Assembly: GCA_027027675.1 (NCBI GenBank)
Contig: JALVKT010000078.1
Span: 1 to 37,249, forward strand
From: Thermofilaceae archaeon
GTDB lineage: Archaea; Thermoproteota; Thermoprotei; Thermofilales; Thermofilaceae
DNA length: 37,249 nucleotides
Direction: 5' to 3'
The notes below the pieces were generated by a model. That model worked only from the letters and a program-made list of their open reading frames with translations, was not told the origin of the DNA and made no database searches. This document shows positions 7,792 through 14,512 of this stretch, piece by piece (positions within the stretch are counted from its first letter, which is position 1; each line of letters starts with the position of its first letter). The position numbers and the translations under genes are program-made.

Positions 7792-7893
7792 TGGTGCGGG
7801 GGCCGGGATTCGAACCCGGGCAGGCCTTCGCCAGCGGATTTCTCGTGCCAGATCTTGAGTCCGCCCCCTTTAACCTGGCTCGGGCACCCCCGC
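7792..7893 (-). tRNA. tRNA-Leu(CAA) with a 14-nt intron, CCA encoded
   Basis: The minus strand starts GCGGGGGTG and ends CCCCCGC-A-CCA, giving a perfect 7-bp acceptor stem. The T arm is CCGGGTTCGAATCCCGG. The long variable arm and the D arm are of the class II leucine type. Anticodon stem GCGGA/TCCGC closes loop CTCAAGA (anticodon CAA at 7855-7857) once a 14-base intron at 7840-7853 is removed between positions 37 and 38. The bulge-helix-bulge is imperfect: CUCA faces CGAG with an A-C mismatch, and the 3' bulge is AAA. The CCA end is genomically encoded at 7792-7794. Confidence 0.93.
7840..7853 (-). other. tRNA-Leu intron (canonical 37/38 position)
   Basis: The 14-nt insert lies directly after G37. 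Removing it restores a 7-base anticodon loop and the 5-bp stem. It is close to the smallest size usable by the archaeal splicing endonuclease. The limits are set by the loop length and the AAA bulge. Confidence 0.85.
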
Positions 7894-7918
7894 GCCGTAG
7901 TGAAAAATTGTTGGGCGG

Positions 7919-7927
7919 GATATATGG
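7919..7927. promoter_or_regulatory. TATA element between tRNA-Leu and the Cas2-like locus
   Basis: GATATATGG (minus strand CCATATATC) is centred 30 bp before the tRNA-Leu 5' end on one side and 27 bp before ATG 7950 on the other. One element could therefore serve both directions. Confidence 0.5.
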
Positions 7928-7949
7928 TATTCTCTGCCTCGGCGGTACT

Positions 7950-8021
7950 ATGTTTGTTTTACGGGGGTTTTCCCGTGGCTTGCTTGTGGGACTCTTCATA
8001 GTGGAGAGGCAGGGTGGATAG
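7950..8021 (+). CDS. Possible 23-residue leader peptide
   Basis: A 24-codon frame, ATG 7950 to TAG 8019-8021, encodes MFVLRGFSRGLLVGLFIVER-QGG, hydrophobic with basic residues. The TATA element centred at 7923 predicts transcription starting at 7949-7950, so this ATG would be a leaderless start. Its last codons contain the GGGTGGA Shine-Dalgarno-like sequence for the next gene, whose GTG lies three bases after its stop. This layout would couple translation of the two. It could equally be an untranslated leader; coding evidence rests only on position. Confidence 0.35.
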   Translation: MFVLRGFSRGLLVGLFIVERQGG

Positions 8022-8024
8022 GTT

Positions 8025-8282
8025 GTGCCTAGGCGTAGTGTGGCTTATCTCGTGAGGAAGGGTTCTCGTGGTGGTTCGGGAAAATTTGTGGTTGTGTACG
8101 ACTTTGAGGGTCATATTCCGACGCGTTTTTACAGGAACTTGTTGGAGCTCATGGAGGAGCTTGGCAGCGTCCGTAGGGTGCAGAAAAGCGTGTATGTGGT
8201 GGAGGGCGTGGAGGGCGCTGAGGCCCTGAAAAGGCTCGTGGAGCATTATGGGGGTAAAGTGGAGGTTTTCAGGGTGTGTTAG
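8025..8282 (+). CDS. Small Cas2-like ferredoxin-fold protein
   Basis: 85 residues from GTG 8025, preceded by GGGTGGA at a good distance. After a basic N-terminus (PRRSVAYLVRKGSRGGSGK) it reads as beta-alpha-beta-beta-alpha-beta: KFVVVYDFEGHIPTRFYR, then ELMEELGSVRRVQKSVYVVE and RLVEHYGGKVEVFRV. The VVVYD strand end and the RVQKSV(Y/F) segment resemble Cas2 and VapD proteins. No CRISPR repeats or cas genes were found in the window, so an adaptation role is not implied. It may be a housekeeping relative of Cas2/VapD with nuclease or RNA-binding activity. It overlaps the opposite-strand aminotransferase by four bases. Confidence 0.6.
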   Translation: MPRRSVAYLVRKGSRGGSGKFVVVYDFEGHIPTRFYRNLLELMEELGSVRRVQKSVYVVEGVEGAEALKRLVEHYGGKVEVFRVC

Positions 8283-9634
8283 ACCTTTGTCCTAGCGGTT
8301 TTCAGGGATTCCTCGAGGATTTCTAGGCCGACGTCCATTTCCTCCTTGGAGATTATGAGTGGCGGGGCTATCCTGATCGCGCTGAGGCCGGACCCTATAA
8401 CTAGGAGTCCTCTCTTGAATGCTTCTCTAAGGGTCTCTTTGAGCAGCTCCCTGTGGGGGCTGCCGTCGCTTTTTACGAGTTCTACGCCTATCATAAGGCC
8501 CTTCCCCCTGACATCGCCTATTTCGGGGATTTCTTGGGACATTTCGCGGAGCCTTTTCATAGTGTATTCTCCTAGGCGTGCTACGTGGCTGAGGAGGTTT
8601 TCCTTCTCTATTATGTCTATGACGGCGTTTGCCGCCGCGCAGCTTACGGGGTTGCCCCCGAACGTTGAGGCGTGGCTTCCGGGTGGGAGGTCCATTATCT
8701 CCGCTTTTCCTATGGCGGCTCCGAGTGGGAGGCCTGCGGCGATGCCTTTTGCGACGGCTATGAGGTCGGGCTCTATGCCCCAGTGTTCTATTGCGAACCA
8801 TTTCCCGGTGCGTCCCATCCCTGCTTGTACTTCGTCGTCTATTAGGAGGATGCCGTACTCGTCGGCTAACTCCTTTAGTCTCTTGAAGAAGCCGGGTGGG
8901 GGTACGATGTAGCCTCCTTCTCCGGCTATGGGCTCGAAGATTATTGCTGCTACCTCGTCGGGTGGAACGTATTTTTTGAGCAGCCACTCCTCTATGTAGT
9001 CTACGCACCATAGCTCGCAGTCAGGGTACTTCTGCTTGAAGGGGCAGCGGTAGCAGTAGGGGTAGGGCGTGTGCTCTACGGAGGGGAGGAGCGGGGAAAA
9101 GTATCTTCTCTGCACGGGCTTGCTGCTCGTAAGGCTCATGCTTCCGAACGTGCGGCCGTGGAAGGAGCCGGTGAACGCTATTATGTAGGGCCTTTTGCCG
9201 CGGAAATGGCCGCGCGCTATTTTTAGCGTTGCCTCAACGGCTTCTGTGCCGCTGTTCGTGTAGAACACTTTTTTGTCGCTGTTGCCCGGCGCTATCCTCG
9301 TGAGCTTCTCCGCTAGCTTTACAGGTTCTTCGTAGAGGAAGTCTGTGAGGGAGTAGTGTATCAGCTTCTCGGCCTGCCTCTTTATCGCTTCGAGGACTTT
9401 GGGGTGGGCGTGGCCGACGCTGGTGACCGCGATGCCGGCGTTGAAGTCTAAGAACCTGTTTCCGTCTACGTCGTACACCCATACCCCCTTTGCATGGTCG
9501 ACTACTAGGGGGTACCATCTCGCGAAGCTCTGCATGAGGTATTTTTCGTCCCTAGCTATTATTTCCCGGGCTTTGGGACCCGGAGGCTCTACGATTATCT
9601 CTGGTTTCACGGGGAGTATTGACGTGTGGGGCAT
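8279..9634 (-). CDS. Class III omega-aminotransferase (ornithine / 4-aminobutyrate type)
   Basis: 451 residues, fold-type I PLP enzyme. The N-terminus VEPPGPKAREIIARDE and the insert with YPYCYRCPF and CELWCVDYIEEWL closely resemble the archaeal ornithine omega-aminotransferase / amino-acid racemase group. PLP-site features are NSGTEAVEATLKIAR, FHGRTFGSMS, IDDEVQAGMGRTG and the Schiff-base lysine in AVAKGIAAGLP. Likely substrates are ornithine, 4-aminobutyrate or lysine-type omega-amines; some relatives racemise alanine or serine. With OTC at 1553-2509 an ornithine role is attractive but inferred. TATA 9664-9671 gives a leader of about seven bases. Confidence 0.93.
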   Translation of the reverse strand: MPHTSILPVKPEIIVEPPGPKAREIIARDEKYLMQSFARWYPLVVDHAKGVWVYDVDGNRFLDFNAGIAVTSVGHAHPKVLEAIKRQAEKLIHYSLTDFLYEEPVKLAEKLTRIAPGNSDKKVFYTNSGTEAVEATLKIARGHFRGKRPYIIAFTGSFHGRTFGSMSLTSSKPVQRRYFSPLLPSVEHTPYPYCYRCPFKQKYPDCELWCVDYIEEWLLKKYVPPDEVAAIIFEPIAGEGGYIVPPPGFFKRLKELADEYGILLIDDEVQAGMGRTGKWFAIEHWGIEPDLIAVAKGIAAGLPLGAAIGKAEIMDLPPGSHASTFGGNPVSCAAANAVIDIIEKENLLSHVARLGEYTMKRLREMSQEIPEIGDVRGKGLMIGVELVKSDGSPHRELLKETLREAFKRGLLVIGSGLSAIRIAPPLIISKEEMDVGLEILEESLKTARTKV

Positions 9635-9663
9635 TTATGTGGTTTTGCGCCCGGTGATATGGG

Positions 9664-9671
9664 TTTTTATG
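9664..9671. promoter_or_regulatory. TATA element between the aminotransferase and the oxidoreductase operon
   Basis: TTTTTATG on the plus strand (CATAAAAA on the minus strand) predicts a leftward start near 9641 (ATG 9634) and a rightward start near 9693. The rightward transcript would begin just before GGGGTGA (9694-9700), in front of the gamma subunit. Confidence 0.5.
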
Positions 9672-9706
9672 TCTGCTGCAGTAGAGATATATTGGGGTGA
9701 AGAGGC

Positions 9707-10240
9707 ATCCTTTTCGACATCGTCTGGCTTGGCAGGGGCGGCCAGGGAGGCGTCACTGCTGCTAGGCTCTTCGCGGAGGCCGCTGTGGCGCGTGGCTTGT
9801 ATGCGCTGGCTATACCCTTCTTTGGGGCTGAGCGGCGCGGCGCGCCGGTCTTCGCCTACAACAGGGTCTCGGACGGGGTGATTAGGCGGCGGAGCCGCGT
9901 GAGAAGGGGGGACATGGTTGTCGTGCTAGACCCCTCTCTACTGTCAATGTATGATGTCGGCGGGCTCCTAAAGGAGGATGGGCGTCTCGTGGTGAACGCC
10001 CCCGTATGTAGGCCTGGGTGGAGCCGTGTGGACGCGGTGGAGATTGCCGAGTCTTTGGGGCTTAGGCTGGCGGGTTTTCCGCTCGTAAACATGCCTATGC
10101 TGGGGGCCGCTGCAAGGGTGAGCGGCCTAGTAGGGCTCGAGGAGCTAGAACGCGTTGTTAGAGAAAACTTTAGCCGGCTGGTGGAGGAGAACCTGGCCGC
10201 CGTTGAGAGGGGCTATAAGGAGGTGGTGAGTTGTGAGTGA
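9707..10240 (+). CDS. porG: 2-oxoacid:ferredoxin oxidoreductase, gamma subunit (non-standard start)
   Basis: 177 residues if read from ATC 9707: (I/M)LFDIVWLGRGGQGGVTAAR... The GRGGQGGVTAAR element is the obligatory N-terminus of the family and contacts CoA/TPP in related enzymes. An in-frame TGA at 9698-9700 closes the frame upstream, and the first ATG/GTG/TTG in frame is GTG 9785, which falls after this motif. ATC 9707 sits six bases after a GGGGTGA ribosome-binding sequence. Alternatively, a leaderless GTG at 9697 plus one extra T in the run 9711-9714 would give MKRHPFDIVWLG. The gene ends overlapping the delta start, with an AGGAGGTGGTGA element there. Confidence 0.85.
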   Translation: MLFDIVWLGRGGQGGVTAARLFAEAAVARGLYALAIPFFGAERRGAPVFAYNRVSDGVIRRRSRVRRGDMVVVLDPSLLSMYDVGGLLKEDGRLVVNAPVCRPGWSRVDAVEIAESLGLRLAGFPLVNMPMLGAAARVSGLVGLEELERVVRENFSRLVEENLAAVERGYKEVVSCE

Positions 10241-10484
10241 GGCTTTTGCTCGGCCCAGTGTGGGCGCGGTGGGGGCTGGCAAGTGGCGTGTGGAGCGGCC
10301 CGTCGTAGACCAGGGCAAGTGTATCCTCTGTGGGCTGTGCTGGCTTTACTGTCCCGACGGGGTTATAGAGATCGAGGGGGGTGGCGTCAAAGTGGACTAT
10401 GAGTACTGTAAGGGCTGCGGGGTGTGCGCCGAGGAGTGCCCCGTGGGCGCTATAAAGATGGTGAGGGAGAGGTGGGAGCTGTGA
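10233..10484 (+). CDS. porD: 2-oxoacid:ferredoxin oxidoreductase, delta (ferredoxin) subunit
   Basis: 83 residues from GTG 10233, overlapping the gamma stop by eight bases and preceded by an extended Shine-Dalgarno sequence (AGGAGGTGGTGA). It carries two [4Fe-4S] motifs, CILCGLCWLYCP and CKGCGVCAEECPVGA, as in the 2x[4Fe-4S] delta subunit that passes electrons from the TPP centre to ferredoxin. The N-terminal arm with WRVERPVVDQGKC is typical. It is co-translated with alpha through a GTGA overlap. Confidence 0.95.
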   Translation: MSEAFARPSVGAVGAGKWRVERPVVDQGKCILCGLCWLYCPDGVIEIEGGGVKVDYEYCKGCGVCAEECPVGAIKMVRERWEL

Positions 10485-11638
10485 AGAAGGTTTTGACCGG
10501 TAACTATGCCGCCGCGTACGCTGTGAGGGCTGCCGAGCCGGACGTGATCTCTGCCTATCCTATAACTCCTCAGACCCCCATTATAGAGAAGCTTTCCGAG
10601 TTCGTGGATAGCGGCGAGCTGGACGCCCGTTTTGTTAGGGTTGAGTCGGAGCATAGCGCTATGGCCGCCGTTATAGGGGCCAGCTCTGTGGGGGCGCGCA
10701 CCTATACGGCCACAAGCTCTCAGGGCCTCTTCTACATGTACGAGGTTTGCTGGTGGGCTGCCGGCGCGCGGCTCCCCATAGTCATGGGGGTTGTGACGAG
10801 GGCCCTGGGGCCTCCCTGGAGCATCTGGAGCGAGCACACGGACTTTTACGCTATGCGGGACAGCGGGTGGGTGATGTACTTCGCTGACTCGGCGCAGGAG
10901 GTATACGACCTTACCTTGCAGGCATACATGGTTGCTGAGCACCCGGACGTGCTGTTGCCGACCATGGTGGGGTGGGACGCGTTCGAGGTGTCTCACACGT
11001 ATGAGCCCGTCGAACTCGTGCCTCTTGACAGGGTTAGACGTTTGTTGCCCGAGAAGGGTGTCCGTGAAAACGTGTTGAGGGACGAGGAGCCTGCATCTCT
11101 GGGGAACCTCGCCTACCCGGACGATTACATAAAGATACGGTATGGCCTGCGTAGGGCTATGGAGGCTGCTAGGCGTGTAGCTAGGGATGCTGGGGCAAAG
11201 TTCGGGGAGGCTGCTGGGAGGGACTATTCTTCGCCGCTGGAGTGCGTTCACTGTGGGGACTCCGATGTCCTCTTTGTGACTATGGGGAGCATAACCGGTG
11301 AGGGCGTGGAGGCCGTTAGGAGGCTTAGGGAGAAGGGTGAGAGCGTGGGGTTGGCTAGGATTCGCCTCTACAGGCCCTTCCCCTACGAGGATGTGGGGGA
11401 GCTATTGGAGTCGGCCAAGGGGGTTATAGTGGTGAATAGGGCGTCGAGGTTTGGCGGCTATGCGGCTCTGAGCGCGGACGTCATGGCTGCTGCAGCGGCG
11501 AGGGGGGTGGCGCCCGGCATGCTAGAAGTGGTGGCTGGCGTGGGGGGCGTGGATGTGAGGATGGAGGACTTTATTGGTATGTATGAGCGGTTCCGCGCTG
11601 GTGCGCGGGGGTCTATGTGGTGGATAGGTGGTAGGTGA
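10481..11638 (+). CDS. porA: 2-oxoacid:ferredoxin oxidoreductase, alpha subunit
   Basis: 385 residues from GTG 10481 (VKKVLTGNYAAAYAV), whose G precedes the delta stop (GTGA overlap). A longer frame from 10424 would run into delta and is unlikely. Domain I holds YPITPQTPIIEKLSE and VRVESEHSAMAA, then ATSSQGLFYMYE; domain II covers about 250-370. It forms the catalytic heterotetramer that oxidatively decarboxylates a 2-oxoacid to acyl-CoA. The alpha sequence does not cleanly separate pyruvate (POR) from 2-oxoisovalerate (VOR) enzymes. POR is favoured by the beta subunit but remains an inference. Confidence 0.94.
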   Translation: MKKVLTGNYAAAYAVRAAEPDVISAYPITPQTPIIEKLSEFVDSGELDARFVRVESEHSAMAAVIGASSVGARTYTATSSQGLFYMYEVCWWAAGARLPIVMGVVTRALGPPWSIWSEHTDFYAMRDSGWVMYFADSAQEVYDLTLQAYMVAEHPDVLLPTMVGWDAFEVSHTYEPVELVPLDRVRRLLPEKGVRENVLRDEEPASLGNLAYPDDYIKIRYGLRRAMEAARRVARDAGAKFGEAAGRDYSSPLECVHCGDSDVLFVTMGSITGEGVEAVRRLREKGESVGLARIRLYRPFPYEDVGELLESAKGVIVVNRASRFGGYAALSADVMAAAAARGVAPGMLEVVAGVGGVDVRMEDFIGMYERFRAGARGSMWWIGGR

Positions 11639-12552
11639 TAGGTGTGGCTCATAGGGTGTTCCCTAAGGAGGAGCTGCTCCTCAAGGGTCATGCAGCATGC
11701 CCTGGATGCGGCGCAACAGTGCTTCTTAGGCACGTGTTAAAGGCTTTAGGCCCTAAGACGTACATGGTTATTCCTGCGTCGTGCAGCTCCGTTATTGCTG
11801 GGCCCTACCCGAAGACCGCTTTCTCCGTTCCACTACTGCACATAGCGTTTGCGGCGAGCGCGGCCGCTGCTTCGGGGATGGTTGAGGCGCTGGAGAAGCT
11901 TGGCCGGCGGGATGTAAACGTTGTAGTGTGGGCTGGTGACGGGGGAACCGTGGATATAGGGCTCCAAGCGCTAAGCGGGGCTGCTGAGCGGGGCCACAAC
12001 ATAATATACATATGTTATGATAATGAGGCCTACATGAACACGGGGATACAGAAGTCCGGCTCCACGCCACCCAAGGCCTGGACGACCACTACGCCTACAG
12101 GTAACCCGGGGTTTAAGAAGGACCTTCCCTCGATAATGGCTGCTCACAGAATACCGTACGTTGCAACGTTGAACCCCGCGTACCCGAACGACATCCTCTA
12201 TAAGGTTAGGAAGGCAGCCTCTATTAGAGGCTTGAAATACCTGCACGCGCTTTCACCATGCCCTCCGGGGTGGAGGTATGACTCCAGGCTTACAGTGAAG
12301 ATTGCCCGTTTAGCTGTCGAGACCGGTGTGTGGGTGCTCTACGAGGTCGACCATGGGGTTTTCAGGCTTACGGGGCCTAGCAAGCACTTGGTGGACAAGT
12401 CTAGGCGTAAGCCAGTTGTTGAGTACTTGAAGCTTCAGGGCAGGTTTAGGCACTTATCCGAGGAGGATGTGGAGGAGATTCAGCGCATGGTTGACGAGAA
12501 CTGGGAGAGAATCTCCGAGATTCTGAAGGACCAGGAGAAGCGTGGGGTATAG
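11635..12552 (+). CDS. porB: 2-oxoacid:ferredoxin oxidoreductase, beta (TPP-binding) subunit
   Basis: 305 residues from GTG 11635 (GTGA overlap with alpha); GTG 11644 is an alternative. Cysteines in HAACPGCGATVLLRH and the later ALSPCPPGWRYD coordinate the proximal cluster. The TPP motif is GDGGTVDIGLQALSGAAERG ending near YDNEAYMNTGIQ. The LSPCPPGW and YEVDHGV stretches are POR-like. The last 99 bases (residues HLSEEDVEEIQRMVDENW...) overlap the C-terminus of the opposite-strand DUF2070 gene. Confidence 0.95.
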   Translation: MIGVAHRVFPKEELLLKGHAACPGCGATVLLRHVLKALGPKTYMVIPASCSSVIAGPYPKTAFSVPLLHIAFAASAAAASGMVEALEKLGRRDVNVVVWAGDGGTVDIGLQALSGAAERGHNIIYICYDNEAYMNTGIQKSGSTPPKAWTTTTPTGNPGFKKDLPSIMAAHRIPYVATLNPAYPNDILYKVRKAASIRGLKYLHALSPCPPGWRYDSRLTVKIARLAVETGVWVLYEVDHGVFRLTGPSKHLVDKSRRKPVVEYLKLQGRFRHLSEEDVEEIQRMVDENWERISEILKDQEKRGV

Positions 12553-14112
12553 CGTTGCTAGGGCGAATATTTTTGCCCCGTCTTTAAGGTTTTTCTCGGT
12601 TTCTATGGAGATTTTTGCTAGTGCCTCGCCGTCCAGGTACTTCGCCTTTATGGGGACTGGGACGTAGCTCGCAGAGGCTGGTTTAAGAGCGTTTAATGCT
12701 TTCTCGGCGTTCTGCGCTATGAGGGGTATGAGGCGCTGCCCCCCGGAGGAGCCGACCGGCTTGTACTCTACCCCTGAGAGGGCGCCTGAGTAGAGGTGGG
12801 TGTCTGTGGTTGCAAGTACCACGTGGTCTGCCAGTTTTCTGAGCTGGCCGCGTAGTTTAGCTTGGAAGTGGGGGTCCATGTTGTTCCCGTCTATGCACAC
12901 GAGTAGGATCTTGGCTCCGCCAGCCTCTATCGCGGCAACCACTATGCCTCCCGGCGCCACTTCTATGCCGTCGCTGTAATCTATCTTTAGGGCCGCCGCC
13001 CTAAGGGTTGTGGGGGTTGTGTGGGCGTGGAGCGCGTTCATGGTTTCCGCTAATGTTTCAGCGTAGAGGGGGGTTCCTTCTTTGAGTAGTATATAGTCTT
13101 TGTCTATAATACTATGTGTATCGACGAGCACTGCTGGGTGGAGCTTTTCTGTCAGGGTGGGTGGCAGGTCTTCTAGGGGCACCTGGGGTTCTATGAAGAG
13201 CAGGGGTGGTGCTTCATCCCATAGCATCGCCAGCACGTTTATGATGTCTCCTTCAAGGCTCGTAATGCCTGCGTAGACGTTTTTGCGGGAGGCTTCTTCT
13301 AGGCTGTTTTCAAGTTTTTTGACGGCTTTTTCTGCGTCGCTTGTTAGGGTAAGGTCTTCCGAGTGTGAGGCTGGTGCCTTTAGGAAACACGTCGTTACAG
13401 GCCTCCTCATTAAGAGTTGGGGCAGGGTGCTGCTGCCTATATCCCTGAAGGGGCCGGGGTGTATCTCCGAGACTATAAGGTCCAGAATGGGGGTTTCCGA
13501 GGGATCGTGGAGCCTGTAGGCATGTAGTGTGAGCAGGCGTTCTCGAGACAGGCTTAAAAGCTCTCTTTCGAAGAGCCATTTTCTCCCTGCAAGTATGTAT
13601 TGGAAGAAGGCGTTGAGTAGGCGGATGCCGCTTGTGTTTACGGCTCCACGTATACGGTTGTCGATTCTCCATAGCAGCATGGCGATTGCCGCGAGAGCTG
13701 CCGCGTCCAGGGCCAGTGCCATCGGGTTTTGAGAGGCTGCGAGCAGCGATGCGGCCGCGTAGATTCCCCCTATCCTCGGGCTTTGCAGGGTGGCCGTTAC
13801 TACTGCGAGTATGAGCGTAGCCGCTGAGACCGCTTGGAGTGTAGCGCCGGAGAAGATTACGGGCTGCGCCACTACTAATAGATAGAGGGTGAGTCCTGCA
13901 ACCCGTCTCGGCGTGTAGAGCCTGCGGTCTAGGAGTAAGAGTGTGTGGGTCACCGCCGCCGTGGCCGCGAGGGGTAGGCGGGTCTGGGGGAGAAGTAGAG
14001 CTTCGGTAGCGGCAGTGACTAAGAGTGCCGCGTAGAGCTTTTCTGCGCTGGGAAACGTGAATATTACCTTGTATCCCTTTTTGAGTCCCCTGTAGGTGTC
14101 GCTGTGCCGCAC
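12454..14112 (-). CDS. DUF2070 family membrane protein
   Basis: 552 residues from GTG 14112. About six to seven hydrophobic segments between residues 20 and 150 form an N-terminal membrane domain. A soluble domain with the family hallmark SEIHPGPFRDIGSS (HPGPF at 218-222) and a further conserved core (KIDYSD, LLVCIDGNNMDP, VVLATTDTHLYSG, GVEYKPVG) follows, then a C-terminal hydrophobic helix (ALATLYPTLLLVLQNLG). The histidine/aspartate motifs look like a metal-dependent hydrolase site, but the function is unknown. The C-terminal 33 codons lie antisense to porB. Confidence 0.88.
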   Translation of the reverse strand: MRHSDTYRGLKKGYKVIFTFPSAEKLYAALLVTAATEALLLPQTRLPLAATAAVTHTLLLLDRRLYTPRRVAGLTLYLLVVAQPVIFSGATLQAVSAATLILAVVTATLQSPRIGGIYAAASLLAASQNPMALALDAAALAAIAMLLWRIDNRIRGAVNTSGIRLLNAFFQYILAGRKWLFERELLSLSRERLLTLHAYRLHDPSETPILDLIVSEIHPGPFRDIGSSTLPQLLMRRPVTTCFLKAPASHSEDLTLTSDAEKAVKKLENSLEEASRKNVYAGITSLEGDIINVLAMLWDEAPPLLFIEPQVPLEDLPPTLTEKLHPAVLVDTHSIIDKDYILLKEGTPLYAETLAETMNALHAHTTPTTLRAAALKIDYSDGIEVAPGGIVVAAIEAGGAKILLVCIDGNNMDPHFQAKLRGQLRKLADHVVLATTDTHLYSGALSGVEYKPVGSSGGQRLIPLIAQNAEKALNALKPASASYVPVPIKAKYLDGEALAKISIETEKNLKDGAKIFALATLYPTLLLVLQNLGDSLPVLVNHALNLLHILLG

Positions 14113-14125
14113 AGTTCTCGCACTG

Positions 14126-14134
14126 TTTATATAA
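14126..14134 (+). promoter_or_regulatory. TATA box for aIF1A
   Basis: TTTATATAA is centred at 14130, exactly 26 bp before GTG 14156, arguing for a leaderless aIF1A message. Its near-palindromic sequence may also drive the divergent DUF2070 gene, although that GTG (14112) is only 18 bp from its centre. Confidence 0.6.
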
Positions 14135-14155
14135 TGTGTTTTGGATAAGCGTTAC

Positions 14156-14509
14156 GTGCCACGGTATAGGGGTAGGAGGAAGAAAAAGAAGAAGAGTAGG
14201 GGGGAGGAGGAGAATAAGGAGATACCTCTTCCCGATGGTGAGACGACGCTTCTCTGCGTGATACAGCAGCTTCTAGGCTTTGACAGGGTTAAAGTGTACT
14301 GTGTCGACGGTAAGATAAGGATGTGCAGGATACCTGGGAAGTACAAGAAGAGGATGTGGATGCGTGTGGGGGATCTGGTGCTTGTGGCTCCCTGGGATTT
14401 CCAGCCTGATAGGGGGGACATAGTGTACCGTTACACGCAGACTGAGGTTCAGCGGTTGGAGAGGAAGGGGCTTCTCAAGGACATTGAGAAGCTCTTCGGA
14501 GGGGCTTAG
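14156..14509 (+). CDS. eif1a: Translation initiation factor aIF1A
   Basis: About 117 residues from GTG 14156 (VPRYRGRRKKKKKSRGEEEN). The basic N-terminal tail is followed by the OB fold (LCVIQQLLGFDRVKVYCVDG, then KIRMCRIPGKYKKRMWMRVG and DLVLVAPWDFQ) and a short C-terminal helix. aIF1A fills the ribosomal A site region during initiation. A TTG at 14141 would add five residues, but the TATA position predicts an mRNA beginning at 14156. It is convergent with RIO1, a conserved neighbour in archaea. Confidence 0.94.
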   Translation: MPRYRGRRKKKKKSRGEEENKEIPLPDGETTLLCVIQQLLGFDRVKVYCVDGKIRMCRIPGKYKKRMWMRVGDLVLVAPWDFQPDRGDIVYRYTQTEVQRLERKGLLKDIEKLFGGA

Positions 14510-14512
14510 CCC

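Noticed and set aside
7791..8021. 76-codon frame running through the tRNA-Leu
   Set aside because: Its first half is the antisense of the tRNA. Only the last 23 codons, from ATG 7950, have any promoter support.
8025..8282. CRISPR-Cas locus
   Set aside because: No repeat-spacer array or further cas gene was seen anywhere in the window; the Cas2-like gene stands alone.
9785..10240. Gamma subunit starting at GTG 9785
   Set aside because: This would delete the conserved GRGGQGG element, which is plainly encoded in frame just upstream.
10397..11251. 284-codon open frame on the minus strand
   Set aside because: It is antisense to porA/porD, whose protein motifs are unmistakable; the translation is basic and low-complexity, as expected from a shadow of a GC-rich gene.
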